Both the position numbers and the translations under genes were made by a program. From positions 1-26,119 of IMG/VR virus record IMGVR_UViG_3300017782_000189: DNA of 26,119 nucleotides; one strand, 5' to 3'. The stretch is from a virus. Positions 14,918 to 23,039 of this stretch are shown here, one piece after another (within the stretch, counting starts at the first letter, position 1; each line of letters opens with the position of its first letter). The notes under the pieces are model-generated. The model was given only the letters and a program-made list of their open reading frames with translations, made no database searches and had not been told where the DNA came from.

Positions 14918-17326
14918 ATGAATATAAATTATAATAGCAACAGTGCGTTTCCTGATCAGGTTGTACCTATGGAGGAAAAGATGACGATTAAATATGGAAA
15001 GCAAGTTGCTGATGCCATACAGTCTGAATGGTTTGCTCAAGGAAGAACTAATGGTAACCGTTATTTAACTACATTTAATAATTTTCACACTAGAAGATTA
15101 TACGCAAGAGGTGAACAACCTGTGCAAAAATATAAAGATGAATTATCTATTAATGGTGATTTATCTTATTTAAATTTAGACTGGCAACCAGTGCCAATAT
15201 TATCTAAATTTGTAGATATATTAGCTAATGGTATATCAGCTAAAGATTATGATATTAAAGCTTATGCTCAAGACCCTGAGTCTATAAAGAAAAGAACAAA
15301 ATATGCAGAAGGTTTAGCTAAAGACATGTTTGCTATGGAAATACAGCAACAGGTTAAAGCTTCTACAGGTGTTGATATTTCTAATACAAATATACCACCA
15401 GAAAATTTACCTAAAACTATTGAAGAAATGGAATTGCATTTGCAGTTGTCATACAAACAATCAATAGAAATAGCAGAAGAAGAAGCTATTAGTCAAGTCT
15501 TAGCTCAAAATAAATTTGAATTATTAAAACGTAGAATAAATTTAGACTTAGTTACGCTAGGTATTGCCGCAACTAAAACTAGTTTTAATACTTCAAATGG
15601 TATTACTTTAGACTACGTAGATCCAGCTCACATGGTTTATTCTTACACAGAAGATCCTAATTTTGAAGATATATATTATGTAGGTGAAGTAAAAGCCTTA
15701 ACAATATCAGAGATTAAAAAACAGTTTCCACAAATATCAAATAAAGAACTTTCTGAATTACAAAAATATAATAGTAATAATAACTATATTTATGGATGGG
15801 GTGCGTATGATGAAAACACTGTACAGGTATTATATTTTGAATATAAAACTTATATGGATCAAGTTTTTAAATTAAAACAAACTGATTCTGGTTTAGAAAA
15901 AATATTAGAAAAACCTGATACATTTAATCCCCCAGCTAATGATAATTTTGATAGAGTTTCAAGAAGTATAGAGGTATTATTTCACGGCGTAAAAGTTTTA
16001 GGCACTAACACTATGTTAAAATGGGAGTTAGCTGAAAACATGACAAGACCTTTTGCTGATACAACTAAGGTAGAAATGAATTATGCTATATCTGCACCAA
16101 GGATGTATAAAGGTAGAATAGAATCTTTAGTTACTAAGACTATGGGTTTTGCAGATATGATTCAACTAACTCATTTAAAACTACAACAAGTATTATCTAG
16201 GATGGTACCAGATGGTGTATTTTTAGATATGGATGGTTTAGCCGAAGTTGATCTTGGTAACGGTACTAATTATAATCCTGCAGAAGCTTTAAACATGTAC
16301 TTCCAAACAGGTTCTGTTGTAGGTAGATCACTAACACAAGACGGTGAATTAAACAGAGGTAAAGTACCTGTTCAAGAATTAGCATCTTCTGCTGGTCAAG
16401 CAAAAATAAGTGCTTTAATATCTACATACAATTATTATTTACAAATGATAAGAGATGTAACCGGTCTTAATGAAGCTAGAGACGGTAGTTTACCTGACAA
16501 AGATACATTAGTAGGATTACAAAAAATTGCGGCTCAACAATCGAACATAGCAACTAAACATGTTAATAATGCTAGTCTTTATTTAACATTAAGAATATGT
16601 GAAAATATTTCTAAAAAAATTGCTGATGCTTTAGAGTTTCCTTTAACAGCTAACTCTTTGATGGAAAGTATTTTGGTTTATAATACACAAACATTAAATG
16701 AAATTAAAAACTTATCTCTTCATGATTTTGGTATATTCTTAGAATTAGAACCAGATGAAGAAGAAAAAGCAAAATTAGAACAAAATATACAGGTAGCTTT
16801 GCAATCTGGTGGTATAGAACTAGAAGACGCTATAGATTTAAGACAAATTAAAAATTTAAAACTTGCAAATCAAATGCTAAAACAAAGGCGTAGGTTAAAG
16901 CAAGAAAGAGATCAGAAGGTACAGCAAGCAAACATGCAAGCTCAAGCCGATGCAAATGCTCTGTTAGCTGAAAAAACAGCTATGGCTGAAGTACAAAAAC
17001 AACAAGTATTAACTGAACAAAAAGTTAATATAGAACAAGCTAAGTCACAGTTTGAAATACAAAGAATGCAAACAGAGGCTGAAATAAAACGTATGCTTAT
17101 GGCTGAAGAATTTAACTATAACGTTGAATTAGCTAGAGCAAATAGACAGACAGAGTCTTTAAAAGAAAAAGAAATAGAAGATAGAAAAGATAAAAGAATC
17201 AAAATGGAGGGTACTCAACAAAGTGAGATGATACAACAACGTCAAACTGATGGGCCACCTAAAAACTTTGAATCAAGCAACGATAGCATAGGAGATTTTG
17301 GATTAGAAGCTTTTTCTCCTAAATAA
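14918..17326 (+). CDS. Portal protein
   Basis: 802 aa, the dodecameric portal at one capsid vertex through which DNA is packaged. N-terminal GDLSYLNLDWQPVPILSKFV and DILANGISAKDYDIKAY match the conserved opening of large portals in crAss-like and related phages. The mid-part holds wing/stem segments, for example DYVDPAHMVYSYTEDPNFED. Residues about 640-760 form a long Gln/Glu/Lys-rich helix (KQRRRLKQERDQKVQQ onward), likely the barrel/coiled-coil crown. It starts immediately after the TerL stop. No fusion or truncation seen. Confidence 0.9.
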   Translation: MNINYNSNSAFPDQVVPMEEKMTIKYGKQVADAIQSEWFAQGRTNGNRYLTTFNNFHTRRLYARGEQPVQKYKDELSINGDLSYLNLDWQPVPILSKFVDILANGISAKDYDIKAYAQDPESIKKRTKYAEGLAKDMFAMEIQQQVKASTGVDISNTNIPPENLPKTIEEMELHLQLSYKQSIEIAEEEAISQVLAQNKFELLKRRINLDLVTLGIAATKTSFNTSNGITLDYVDPAHMVYSYTEDPNFEDIYYVGEVKALTISEIKKQFPQISNKELSELQKYNSNNNYIYGWGAYDENTVQVLYFEYKTYMDQVFKLKQTDSGLEKILEKPDTFNPPANDNFDRVSRSIEVLFHGVKVLGTNTMLKWELAENMTRPFADTTKVEMNYAISAPRMYKGRIESLVTKTMGFADMIQLTHLKLQQVLSRMVPDGVFLDMDGLAEVDLGNGTNYNPAEALNMYFQTGSVVGRSLTQDGELNRGKVPVQELASSAGQAKISALISTYNYYLQMIRDVTGLNEARDGSLPDKDTLVGLQKIAAQQSNIATKHVNNASLYLTLRICENISKKIADALEFPLTANSLMESILVYNTQTLNEIKNLSLHDFGIFLELEPDEEEKAKLEQNIQVALQSGGIELEDAIDLRQIKNLKLANQMLKQRRRLKQERDQKVQQANMQAQADANALLAEKTAMAEVQKQQVLTEQKVNIEQAKSQFEIQRMQTEAEIKRMLMAEEFNYNVELARANRQTESLKEKEIEDRKDKRIKMEGTQQSEMIQQRQTDGPPKNFESSNDSIGDFGLEAFSPK

Positions 17327-17350
17327 TTACTAATTTTATAATATTATATT

Positions 17351-18568
17351 ATGTCAAACGAAACAAAAACAAATGAACCTGTTAAACAGGAAGGTGACTT
17401 TAAAATAAAGTCAAAGAAAAAAACTCCTAAAAATTTAGGTCACTTAAGTAAAAATGATGTAGCTAAAGTTGATTTAACAAAACCTAGTTCTCAAGGCGAG
17501 GTTGTACCAGATGTTATTAAGGTTGAAGTGCCTAAAGAAGAAATAAACAAAGAAGATAATGCCATTAAAGAGCCAAGCACAGAGAGTGTGGATGAAAATA
17601 AACCATCCGGAGATGTACAAGAGGTGGGAGAAACACACACCGAAAAACAAGAAACTTCCGAAGAAAGTCCTATCCAAGAAATAAAAGAAGAGGACATTGT
17701 AAAAGAAGAAATACAAAAAGAAACAATAGAAAAACCACAAGCAGTTTTACCAGAAAACATTGAAAAACTAGTAAAGTTTATGGAAGATACTGGTGGAACA
17801 GTAGAAGATTATGTAAGATTAAATCATGATTACAATAAAACTGATGATGTAACTTTACTTAATGAATACTACAAACAAACAAAACCTCATTTAAACTCAG
17901 AAGAAATTGCTTTCTTAATGGAAGATAATTTTAACTTTGACGAAGAGGTTGATGAAGCTAGAGATGTAAGAAAGAAAAAACTAGCTTTTAAAGAAGAAGT
18001 TGCAAAAGCACGTAAAGAATTAGACGTTCTTAAGGATAAATATTATCAGGAAATCAAGTTGAGACCTGGTATATCTCAAGAACAAAAAAAGGCTACGGAT
18101 TTTTTCAACCGATATAACGAGCAACAAGAGGTGATGCAGAATAACCACCAGGATTTTAAAAAGAAAACTGACGAATTGTTTAACGTCGAATTTCAAGGGT
18201 TTGATTTCGATTTAGGACAAAAAAAGTTTAGATATAAAATTTCTAATCCTAAACAAGTTGGTGAAACACAAGCTGACATTAGTAAATTTATAAATAAATA
18301 TACTGATGACAAAGGTGTTATCACTGATACACAAGGTTATCATAAATCGCTTTACACTGCAATGAATGTAGATAAAATTGCTAATCATTTTTACGAACAA
18401 GGAAAAGCAGACGGCATTAAAAACGTTGTTAACAGTTCTAAAAATCTATCAACAGAAAACCCGAGGCAAGTTGCCGATGGAAACGTTTTCATAAACGGAT
18501 TAAAAGTAAAATCAATTAGTGGACTAGATACATCAAAACTTAAAATAAAAACAAAAAAGTTTAACTAA
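17351..18568 (+). CDS. Scaffold-like capsid assembly protein
   Basis: 405 aa between portal and major capsid gene, the usual place for scaffold. The first 130 residues are extremely Glu/Lys/Val/Pro-rich and probably disordered. A helical middle (about 135-260) has coiled-coil character (KKKLAFKEEVAKARKELDVL). The end, DGNVFINGLKVKSISGLDTS then KLKIKTKKF, resembles a basic capsid-binding helix. No protease motif is seen. Leader taatattatatt. Scaffold role inferred from position and composition. Confidence 0.75.
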   Translation: MSNETKTNEPVKQEGDFKIKSKKKTPKNLGHLSKNDVAKVDLTKPSSQGEVVPDVIKVEVPKEEINKEDNAIKEPSTESVDENKPSGDVQEVGETHTEKQETSEESPIQEIKEEDIVKEEIQKETIEKPQAVLPENIEKLVKFMEDTGGTVEDYVRLNHDYNKTDDVTLLNEYYKQTKPHLNSEEIAFLMEDNFNFDEEVDEARDVRKKKLAFKEEVAKARKELDVLKDKYYQEIKLRPGISQEQKKATDFFNRYNEQQEVMQNNHQDFKKKTDELFNVEFQGFDFDLGQKKFRYKISNPKQVGETQADISKFINKYTDDKGVITDTQGYHKSLYTAMNVDKIANHFYEQGKADGIKNVVNSSKNLSTENPRQVADGNVFINGLKVKSISGLDTSKLKIKTKKFN

Positions 18569-18586
18569 TTAAAAATTAAAATTATT

Positions 18587-20035
18587 ATGGGTGTTTTACA
18601 ACCACAATTCGGTTCGATTATTCCATCGCCGATACAACAAACACTAGCATCTAACTATCTACAATTTGATGGTGCTGCTGGTGGAAATTTTGCTCAGCAA
18701 TATTTGCCTGAGTTATACGAACAAGAAGTCGAAAGATATGGTAACAGAACTTTATCTGGATTTCTTAAAATGGTAGGAGCTGAACTTCCTATAACATCTG
18801 ATCAGGTTATCTGGTCTGAACAAAACAGATTACATATATCTTATGATAACTGTACTTCTGCTTCTGCTGCTGGTACTCTTGTAATTCCTGCTACCGCTGG
18901 AGTTACCAACGTAATATCTGCAAACCAAACAATCGTTGTTATGGACGACTTTGGTAATGAAGTTAAAGGTTTAGTTACAGTTTCTAACCCTAGTGGAGCT
19001 GGAGCTCTTGCTAGAACTATCACAATTGTTACTTATGGAGTTGCTAGTATGGCGGCTGCAGGTCTTGTAGATGGTGCTGGTAAAAAGATATTTGTTTATG
19101 GTTCTGAATATCAAAAAGGATCTACAACTCCTAACTATGCTGTTGGTAACAATGGTTTCGTAAGTGTTGACCCTTCTTTTACTCAGTTTCAAAACAAACC
19201 TGTTATCATTAGAAGCAAATACGTAATCAACGGTTCTGACACAGCTCAGATCGGTTGGGTAGAAGTTGCTAGTGAAGACGGTACAAACGGTTACTTATGG
19301 TATTTAAAAGCTGAGTCTGAAACAAGACTAAGATTTGAAGACTACCTAGAAATGATGTGTGTTGAAGGTGAACTAGTTGGTGGTAACGCCGCTAATTTCC
19401 CTGCAGCATTACAACCAGGTGGTACTGAAGGTCTATTTGCAGCTATTCAAGCTAGAGGTAACGTAGAAGTTGGATTTAGTGCAGCTGCTGGTATAAGTGA
19501 TTTTGATGATATTCTTAAAAACTTAGACACGCAAGGAGCTATTGAAGAAAACATGCTTTTCTTAAACAGAGAAGTTTCTTTAGACTTTGATGACATGCTT
19601 GCTTCTATTTCTGCAGGTGGTTCAGGTGGAACTGCTTTTGGATTATTTGAAAACTCTGAAGAAATGGCATTGAACCTTGGGTTCAGCGGTTTCAGAAGAG
19701 GTTCTTACGATTTCTATAAAACTGACTGGAAATACCTAAACGATGCTTCTACAAGAGGTGCGATGGTTGGTCCTGCTTCTATAGAAGGAGTTTTAATCCC
19801 AGCTGGTACATCTACTGTTTATGATCAAATTCTTGGTACAAATATTAGAAGACCATTTTTACACGTTAGATATAGAGCATCACAAGCTGATGACAGACGT
19901 ATGAAATCATGGTTAACTGGTTCTGTTGGTGGAGCATTTACTTCAGATCTTGACGCTATGGAAGTTAACTTCCTATCTGAAAGATGTTTAGTAACTCAAG
20001 CTGCTAACAACTTTGTATTATTCAAAGGAGTTTAA
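18587..20035 (+). CDS. Major capsid protein (HK97-type)
   Basis: 482 aa. The opening VLQPQFGSIIPSPIQQTLAS, then FAQQYLPELYEQEVERYGNR and LSGFLKMVGAELPITSDQV with IWSEQ, matches my recollection of capsid proteins of crAss-like and related phages. SRxRASQADDRRMKSWL-type text near residue 430 and the end EVNFLSERCLVTQAANNFVL are typical late P/A-domain positions. It follows the scaffold-like gene and precedes a strong terminator, consistent with the most abundant virion protein. Leader attaaaattatt. The N-terminus lacks an obvious delta domain, consistent with a separate scaffold. Confidence 0.88.
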   Translation: MGVLQPQFGSIIPSPIQQTLASNYLQFDGAAGGNFAQQYLPELYEQEVERYGNRTLSGFLKMVGAELPITSDQVIWSEQNRLHISYDNCTSASAAGTLVIPATAGVTNVISANQTIVVMDDFGNEVKGLVTVSNPSGAGALARTITIVTYGVASMAAAGLVDGAGKKIFVYGSEYQKGSTTPNYAVGNNGFVSVDPSFTQFQNKPVIIRSKYVINGSDTAQIGWVEVASEDGTNGYLWYLKAESETRLRFEDYLEMMCVEGELVGGNAANFPAALQPGGTEGLFAAIQARGNVEVGFSAAAGISDFDDILKNLDTQGAIEENMLFLNREVSLDFDDMLASISAGGSGGTAFGLFENSEEMALNLGFSGFRRGSYDFYKTDWKYLNDASTRGAMVGPASIEGVLIPAGTSTVYDQILGTNIRRPFLHVRYRASQADDRRMKSWLTGSVGGAFTSDLDAMEVNFLSERCLVTQAANNFVLFKGV

Positions 20036-20043
20036 TTACTTTC

Positions 20044-20093
20044 AATAAAGATAAGGCCTCGTGTAAAAGTGGGGCCTTGCCTTTATTTTTTTT
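20044..20093 (+). terminator. Strong intrinsic terminator after the major capsid gene
   Basis: Stem in two parts: AATAAAG (20044-20050) pairs with CTTTATT (20081-20087), and AAGGCCTC (20053-20060) pairs with GGGGCCTT (20071-20078, one G-T pair). Only a 2x2 internal loop lies between them, the hairpin loop is 10 bases, and a T-run continues to 20093. It sits 9 bases after the capsid stop and 25 bases before the next start. Confidence 0.9.
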
Positions 20094-20117
20094 AAAACTA
20101 TTAAATTATATTATATT

Positions 20118-20942
20118 ATGGCAAAAGCTAAAAAAGTACAGTCAACTGTAGAAGCACCCGTTATGGAAGCTCCGGTTGTTGTAAAAAAAGAAATTAAAAA
20201 ACCCAAAAATACTTGGGAAATAAAAGATAGAGTATACTGGGTAACAGGTACTCATCATCCTTTAACGTTAACTATACCTAGTAAGCATACAAGAAAACAT
20301 GCTTTACTTTGGTTTGACAAAAGTTCAGGTGAACAAAGAGAGTTGCGTTATGCAACTAATCAAAACTCACCATTTGTTGATGAACAAAAAGGAGAGGTTA
20401 CATTAGGACATATAACTTTTAGAGATGGAAGTTTATTGGTTCCTAAAGAAAAACAAAACTTACAAAAATTATTATCTTTATATCACCCTATGAAAGGCGG
20501 TAGATATGCAGAAAAAGATGATGTAGCAATAGCGGTTGATGAATTACAAGATATTAATTTAGAAATTGATGCATTAAACGCGGCAAGAGAAATAGATATA
20601 GATCATGCTGAAGCAATATTAAGAGTGGAAAAAGGATCTGCAGTAAGCGAGATGAGTTCTAAAGAAATAAAAAGAGACTTAATGTTGATGGCTAAAAAAC
20701 AACCTAAAACATTTATTGCATTAGCTAATGATGAAAATGTAGTATTAAGAAACTTTGCTATTAGAGCTGTAGAAGCTAATATTATTAAAATTGCTAATGA
20801 TCAAAGAAGTTTTCATTGGGGATCTAATGATAGAAAATTAATGAGTGTTCCATTTGATGAAAACCCTTATTCTGCTTTTGCAAGTTTTTTGAAAACCGAC
20901 GAAGGTGTAGAAATTTATAGATCTATAGAAAAAAGTCTATAA
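20118..20942 (+). CDS. Conserved phage protein, probable neck/assembly factor
   Basis: 274 aa. A Lys/Val/Pro-rich N-terminus is followed by a beta-type domain (NTWEIKDRVYWVTGTHHPLT, TIPSKHTRKHALLWFD, ITFRDGSLLVP) and a charged helical C-terminal half with DLMLMAKKQPKTFIALANDE and SFHWGSNDRKLMSVPF. I recall similar proteins between capsid and ring-protein genes in related phages. No enzyme motif. Its start is 25 bases after the terminator, so expression needs readthrough or a promoter in the stem region. The stop codon overlaps the second copy of the 15-base motif. Confidence 0.65.
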   Translation: MAKAKKVQSTVEAPVMEAPVVVKKEIKKPKNTWEIKDRVYWVTGTHHPLTLTIPSKHTRKHALLWFDKSSGEQRELRYATNQNSPFVDEQKGEVTLGHITFRDGSLLVPKEKQNLQKLLSLYHPMKGGRYAEKDDVAIAVDELQDINLEIDALNAAREIDIDHAEAILRVEKGSAVSEMSSKEIKRDLMLMAKKQPKTFIALANDENVVLRNFAIRAVEANIIKIANDQRSFHWGSNDRKLMSVPFDENPYSAFASFLKTDEGVEIYRSIEKSL

Positions 20943-20955
20943 ACAAGTGATAATA
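20941..20955 (+). repeat. 15-base motif, copy 2
   Basis: AAACAAGTGATAATA, identical to 4701-4715. Here it begins within the stop codon of the 274-aa gene and is followed four bases later by a hairpin. Same interpretation as copy 1: promoter-like (TG-A-TAATAT, extended -10) or part of an RNA signal. Confidence 0.5.
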
Positions 20956-20958
20956 TAT

Positions 20959-20980
20959 TAAGGCGGCTAACGTCGCCTTA
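20959..20980 (+). terminator. Stable hairpin, possible terminator or processing site
   Basis: TAAGGCGGC-TAAC-GTCGCCTTA forms a 9-bp stem (one G-T pair) with a 4-base loop. It is followed by gtatac rather than a T-run, so Rho-independent termination would be weak. It ends 22 bases before the next start. It could protect an mRNA end, attenuate, or be a processing site. Confidence 0.5.
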
Positions 20981-21002
20981 GTATACTTTAAATAAAACAA
21001 TA

Positions 21003-21791
21003 ATGGCAATAAACGTAAACACTGTATATCAAACGGTATTATTAATACTGAACAAAGAACAAAGGGGTTATATAACTCCTGATGAGTTTAATAAAATTGG
21101 TTCACAAGTTCAGTTGCAAATGTTTGAACAATATTTTGAAGATTTAAATCAACAGTTACGAGTGCCTCAAGCAGATGTAGATTACTCAGATAGAATAATG
21201 AATATAGATGAAAAAATAGCTATATTTAAAACGTTTGGTAACGCTGCTTATGATAATGCTACTACACCAGCAAATCCTTATTGGAATCTTCCAGTTATTG
21301 ATACGTATGGTGATAGTATTTTATACGACGGAACAGAACCTAGCACAGCTACACAAGTAGCTTTTTATAGATTAGGTACTATTACTTATAATATTCCAAT
21401 CGGAATACCAGTAGAACTTCAAAGACTTCAAAGAAGTGATTACTACGAGATACAAAGATCTCGATTAACTCAAGCATCTAAACATTTTCCAGTTTATTTA
21501 TATGAAAACAATAAACTTTATGTTAGCCCTAGCACAATAAGTGCTGCGGGAGATCTAACTGTAGACTTTGTTCGTAAGCCTAGAAATATAAAATGGGCTT
21601 TTTCAATAGGTCCTTTAGGTCAATATGAATATGATGCTGTTAATTCTCAAAGCTTTGAATTATCAGAAACAGAACAAACTTCTGTTATTACTAGAATTTT
21701 ATTATACTCAGGTGTAATAATAAAAGATCCGCAAATAATACAGCTAGCGGCATCTCAAGTACAATCAGAAGAAACAAATCAAAAAAGTTAA
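21003..21791 (+). CDS. Neck/adaptor protein candidate
   Basis: 262 aa. The helical N-terminus (VYQTVLLILNKEQRGYITPD, then EFNKIGSQVQLQMFEQYFED) recurs, as I recall, in marine phages between capsid and ring proteins. A beta-rich part follows (GIPVELQRLQRSDYYEIQRS, LYENNKLYVSPSTI), ending in a helix. No enzyme motif. It starts after the hairpin at 20959 with leader taaaacaata, and its stop lies 3 bases before the next ATG. Likely a head-tail joining or ring component, by position. Confidence 0.68.
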   Translation: MAINVNTVYQTVLLILNKEQRGYITPDEFNKIGSQVQLQMFEQYFEDLNQQLRVPQADVDYSDRIMNIDEKIAIFKTFGNAAYDNATTPANPYWNLPVIDTYGDSILYDGTEPSTATQVAFYRLGTITYNIPIGIPVELQRLQRSDYYEIQRSRLTQASKHFPVYLYENNKLYVSPSTISAAGDLTVDFVRKPRNIKWAFSIGPLGQYEYDAVNSQSFELSETEQTSVITRILLYSGVIIKDPQIIQLAASQVQSEETNQKS

Positions 21792-21794
21792 TAT

Positions 21795-23033
21795 ATGGCA
21801 ACTCCAAATGGCGGTTTAATAACCGAAACTAACAGACAATATTACGCGGGTGCACAAGGTTTTACTGTGTCAGCTGCAGCTGGAGAAACTGTTTTTACTT
21901 TTACTTTTAACACAGATCTTGTTTTAGGTAATTTTGATCCCACAACCGTGGATTATGGTTTAAATAATTTTAAACTATACACAAGCCCAGATGGTTTAAC
22001 ATATACAGAATATATAACAACTTACACTTTAGTAGGTAATACAATAACTTTAGGCGCTGCGTTAGCACAGAACAGTGTTATAGTTTGTCAATTAAAATCT
22101 CTTGAAGGTGGTAACTATGGTGATAGAGATGCTTATGGTACTGCTGTAGAAAATAACTATGGTGGATATGCTTACACAACTCTTAATGATGTTGTTAATA
22201 ATTTTTTAGTTGCGTATGTGGGTGCGGGTAAACTTATACCAAGTGTAAAAAGAACTGATCTTGTTTTTCATGCTAAACGTGGTTTGCAAGAATTTAGTTA
22301 TGATACATTAAAAAGTATTAAGTCTCAAGAATTAAACATACCCCCTTCACTAAGCGTAGCTTTACCTCAAGACTATGTAAATTATGTGCGCATGTCATGG
22401 ATTGATTCATTAGGTGTTCAGCATTTAATTTATCCTAACAATAATTTAACTGACAATCCGTATACAATGCCTACTCAAGATGATTTAGGTATACCTATAC
22501 AAGATAATTTTGATGCTAATATTGAAGGTACATCAATTACAGAAGAACGTTGGGCAGAGGCAAACACTAATTTAATTACACAAGCTTTTGATAATGGTCA
22601 ATTTAATCAAGGATTAGATTGGTGGGGTTACGACTGGGGTTACGGTGGTTATTGGTATGCTGGTTATGGTCAAGCTTATGGCTTAGATCCTCAGCGAGCA
22701 AATGTAAATGGTTCATTTAATATGAATGAAAGAGAAGGTAAAGTTTCTTTTTCAAACGATTTAGTAGGTAAGTTAATAATTTTAGAATATATTTCTGATG
22801 GTCTTGCTTATGACATGGATAGTAGAATACCTAAAATGGCTGAAGAGGCTTTGTATGCTCATATTATACATGCTGTTTTAGCTTCTAGGATTAATCAACC
22901 AGAGTATATTGTACAAAGATTAAAAAGAGAAAGAAGCGCTAAACTTAGAAATGCTAAAATAAGATTATCTAATATTAAACTTGAAGAGTTTACTCAAGTT
23001 ATGAGGGGTAAATCTAAATGGATAAAACATTAA
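21795..23033 (+). CDS. Ring/adaptor (tail-stub) protein candidate
   Basis: 412 aa. Residues about 20-105 form a beta domain similar in layout to the N-terminal domain of podovirus fibre/adaptor proteins. A conserved segment follows: LVFHAKRGLQEFSYDTLKSI, then PPSLSVALPQDYVNYVRMSW. It is reminiscent of the ring protein (R1, gp43-type) of crAss-like phages, which lies just before the muzzle gene as here. A striking Trp/Tyr/Gly cluster (WWGYDWGYGGYWYAGYG) lies near 274-292. The C-terminus is a basic helix (RLKRERSAKLRNAKIRLSN). Family placement is recalled and not verified. Confidence 0.65.
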   Translation: MATPNGGLITETNRQYYAGAQGFTVSAAAGETVFTFTFNTDLVLGNFDPTTVDYGLNNFKLYTSPDGLTYTEYITTYTLVGNTITLGAALAQNSVIVCQLKSLEGGNYGDRDAYGTAVENNYGGYAYTTLNDVVNNFLVAYVGAGKLIPSVKRTDLVFHAKRGLQEFSYDTLKSIKSQELNIPPSLSVALPQDYVNYVRMSWIDSLGVQHLIYPNNNLTDNPYTMPTQDDLGIPIQDNFDANIEGTSITEERWAEANTNLITQAFDNGQFNQGLDWWGYDWGYGGYWYAGYGQAYGLDPQRANVNGSFNMNEREGKVSFSNDLVGKLIILEYISDGLAYDMDSRIPKMAEEALYAHIIHAVLASRINQPEYIVQRLKRERSAKLRNAKIRLSNIKLEEFTQVMRGKSKWIKH

Positions 23034-23039
23034 AATAAA

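Noticed and set aside
17474-17760. Two reverse-strand frames of about 88 codons within the scaffold-like gene
   Set aside because: They arise from the Glu/Lys-rich codons of the scaffold N-terminus, giving Phe/Ser-rich antisense text. No independent signal.
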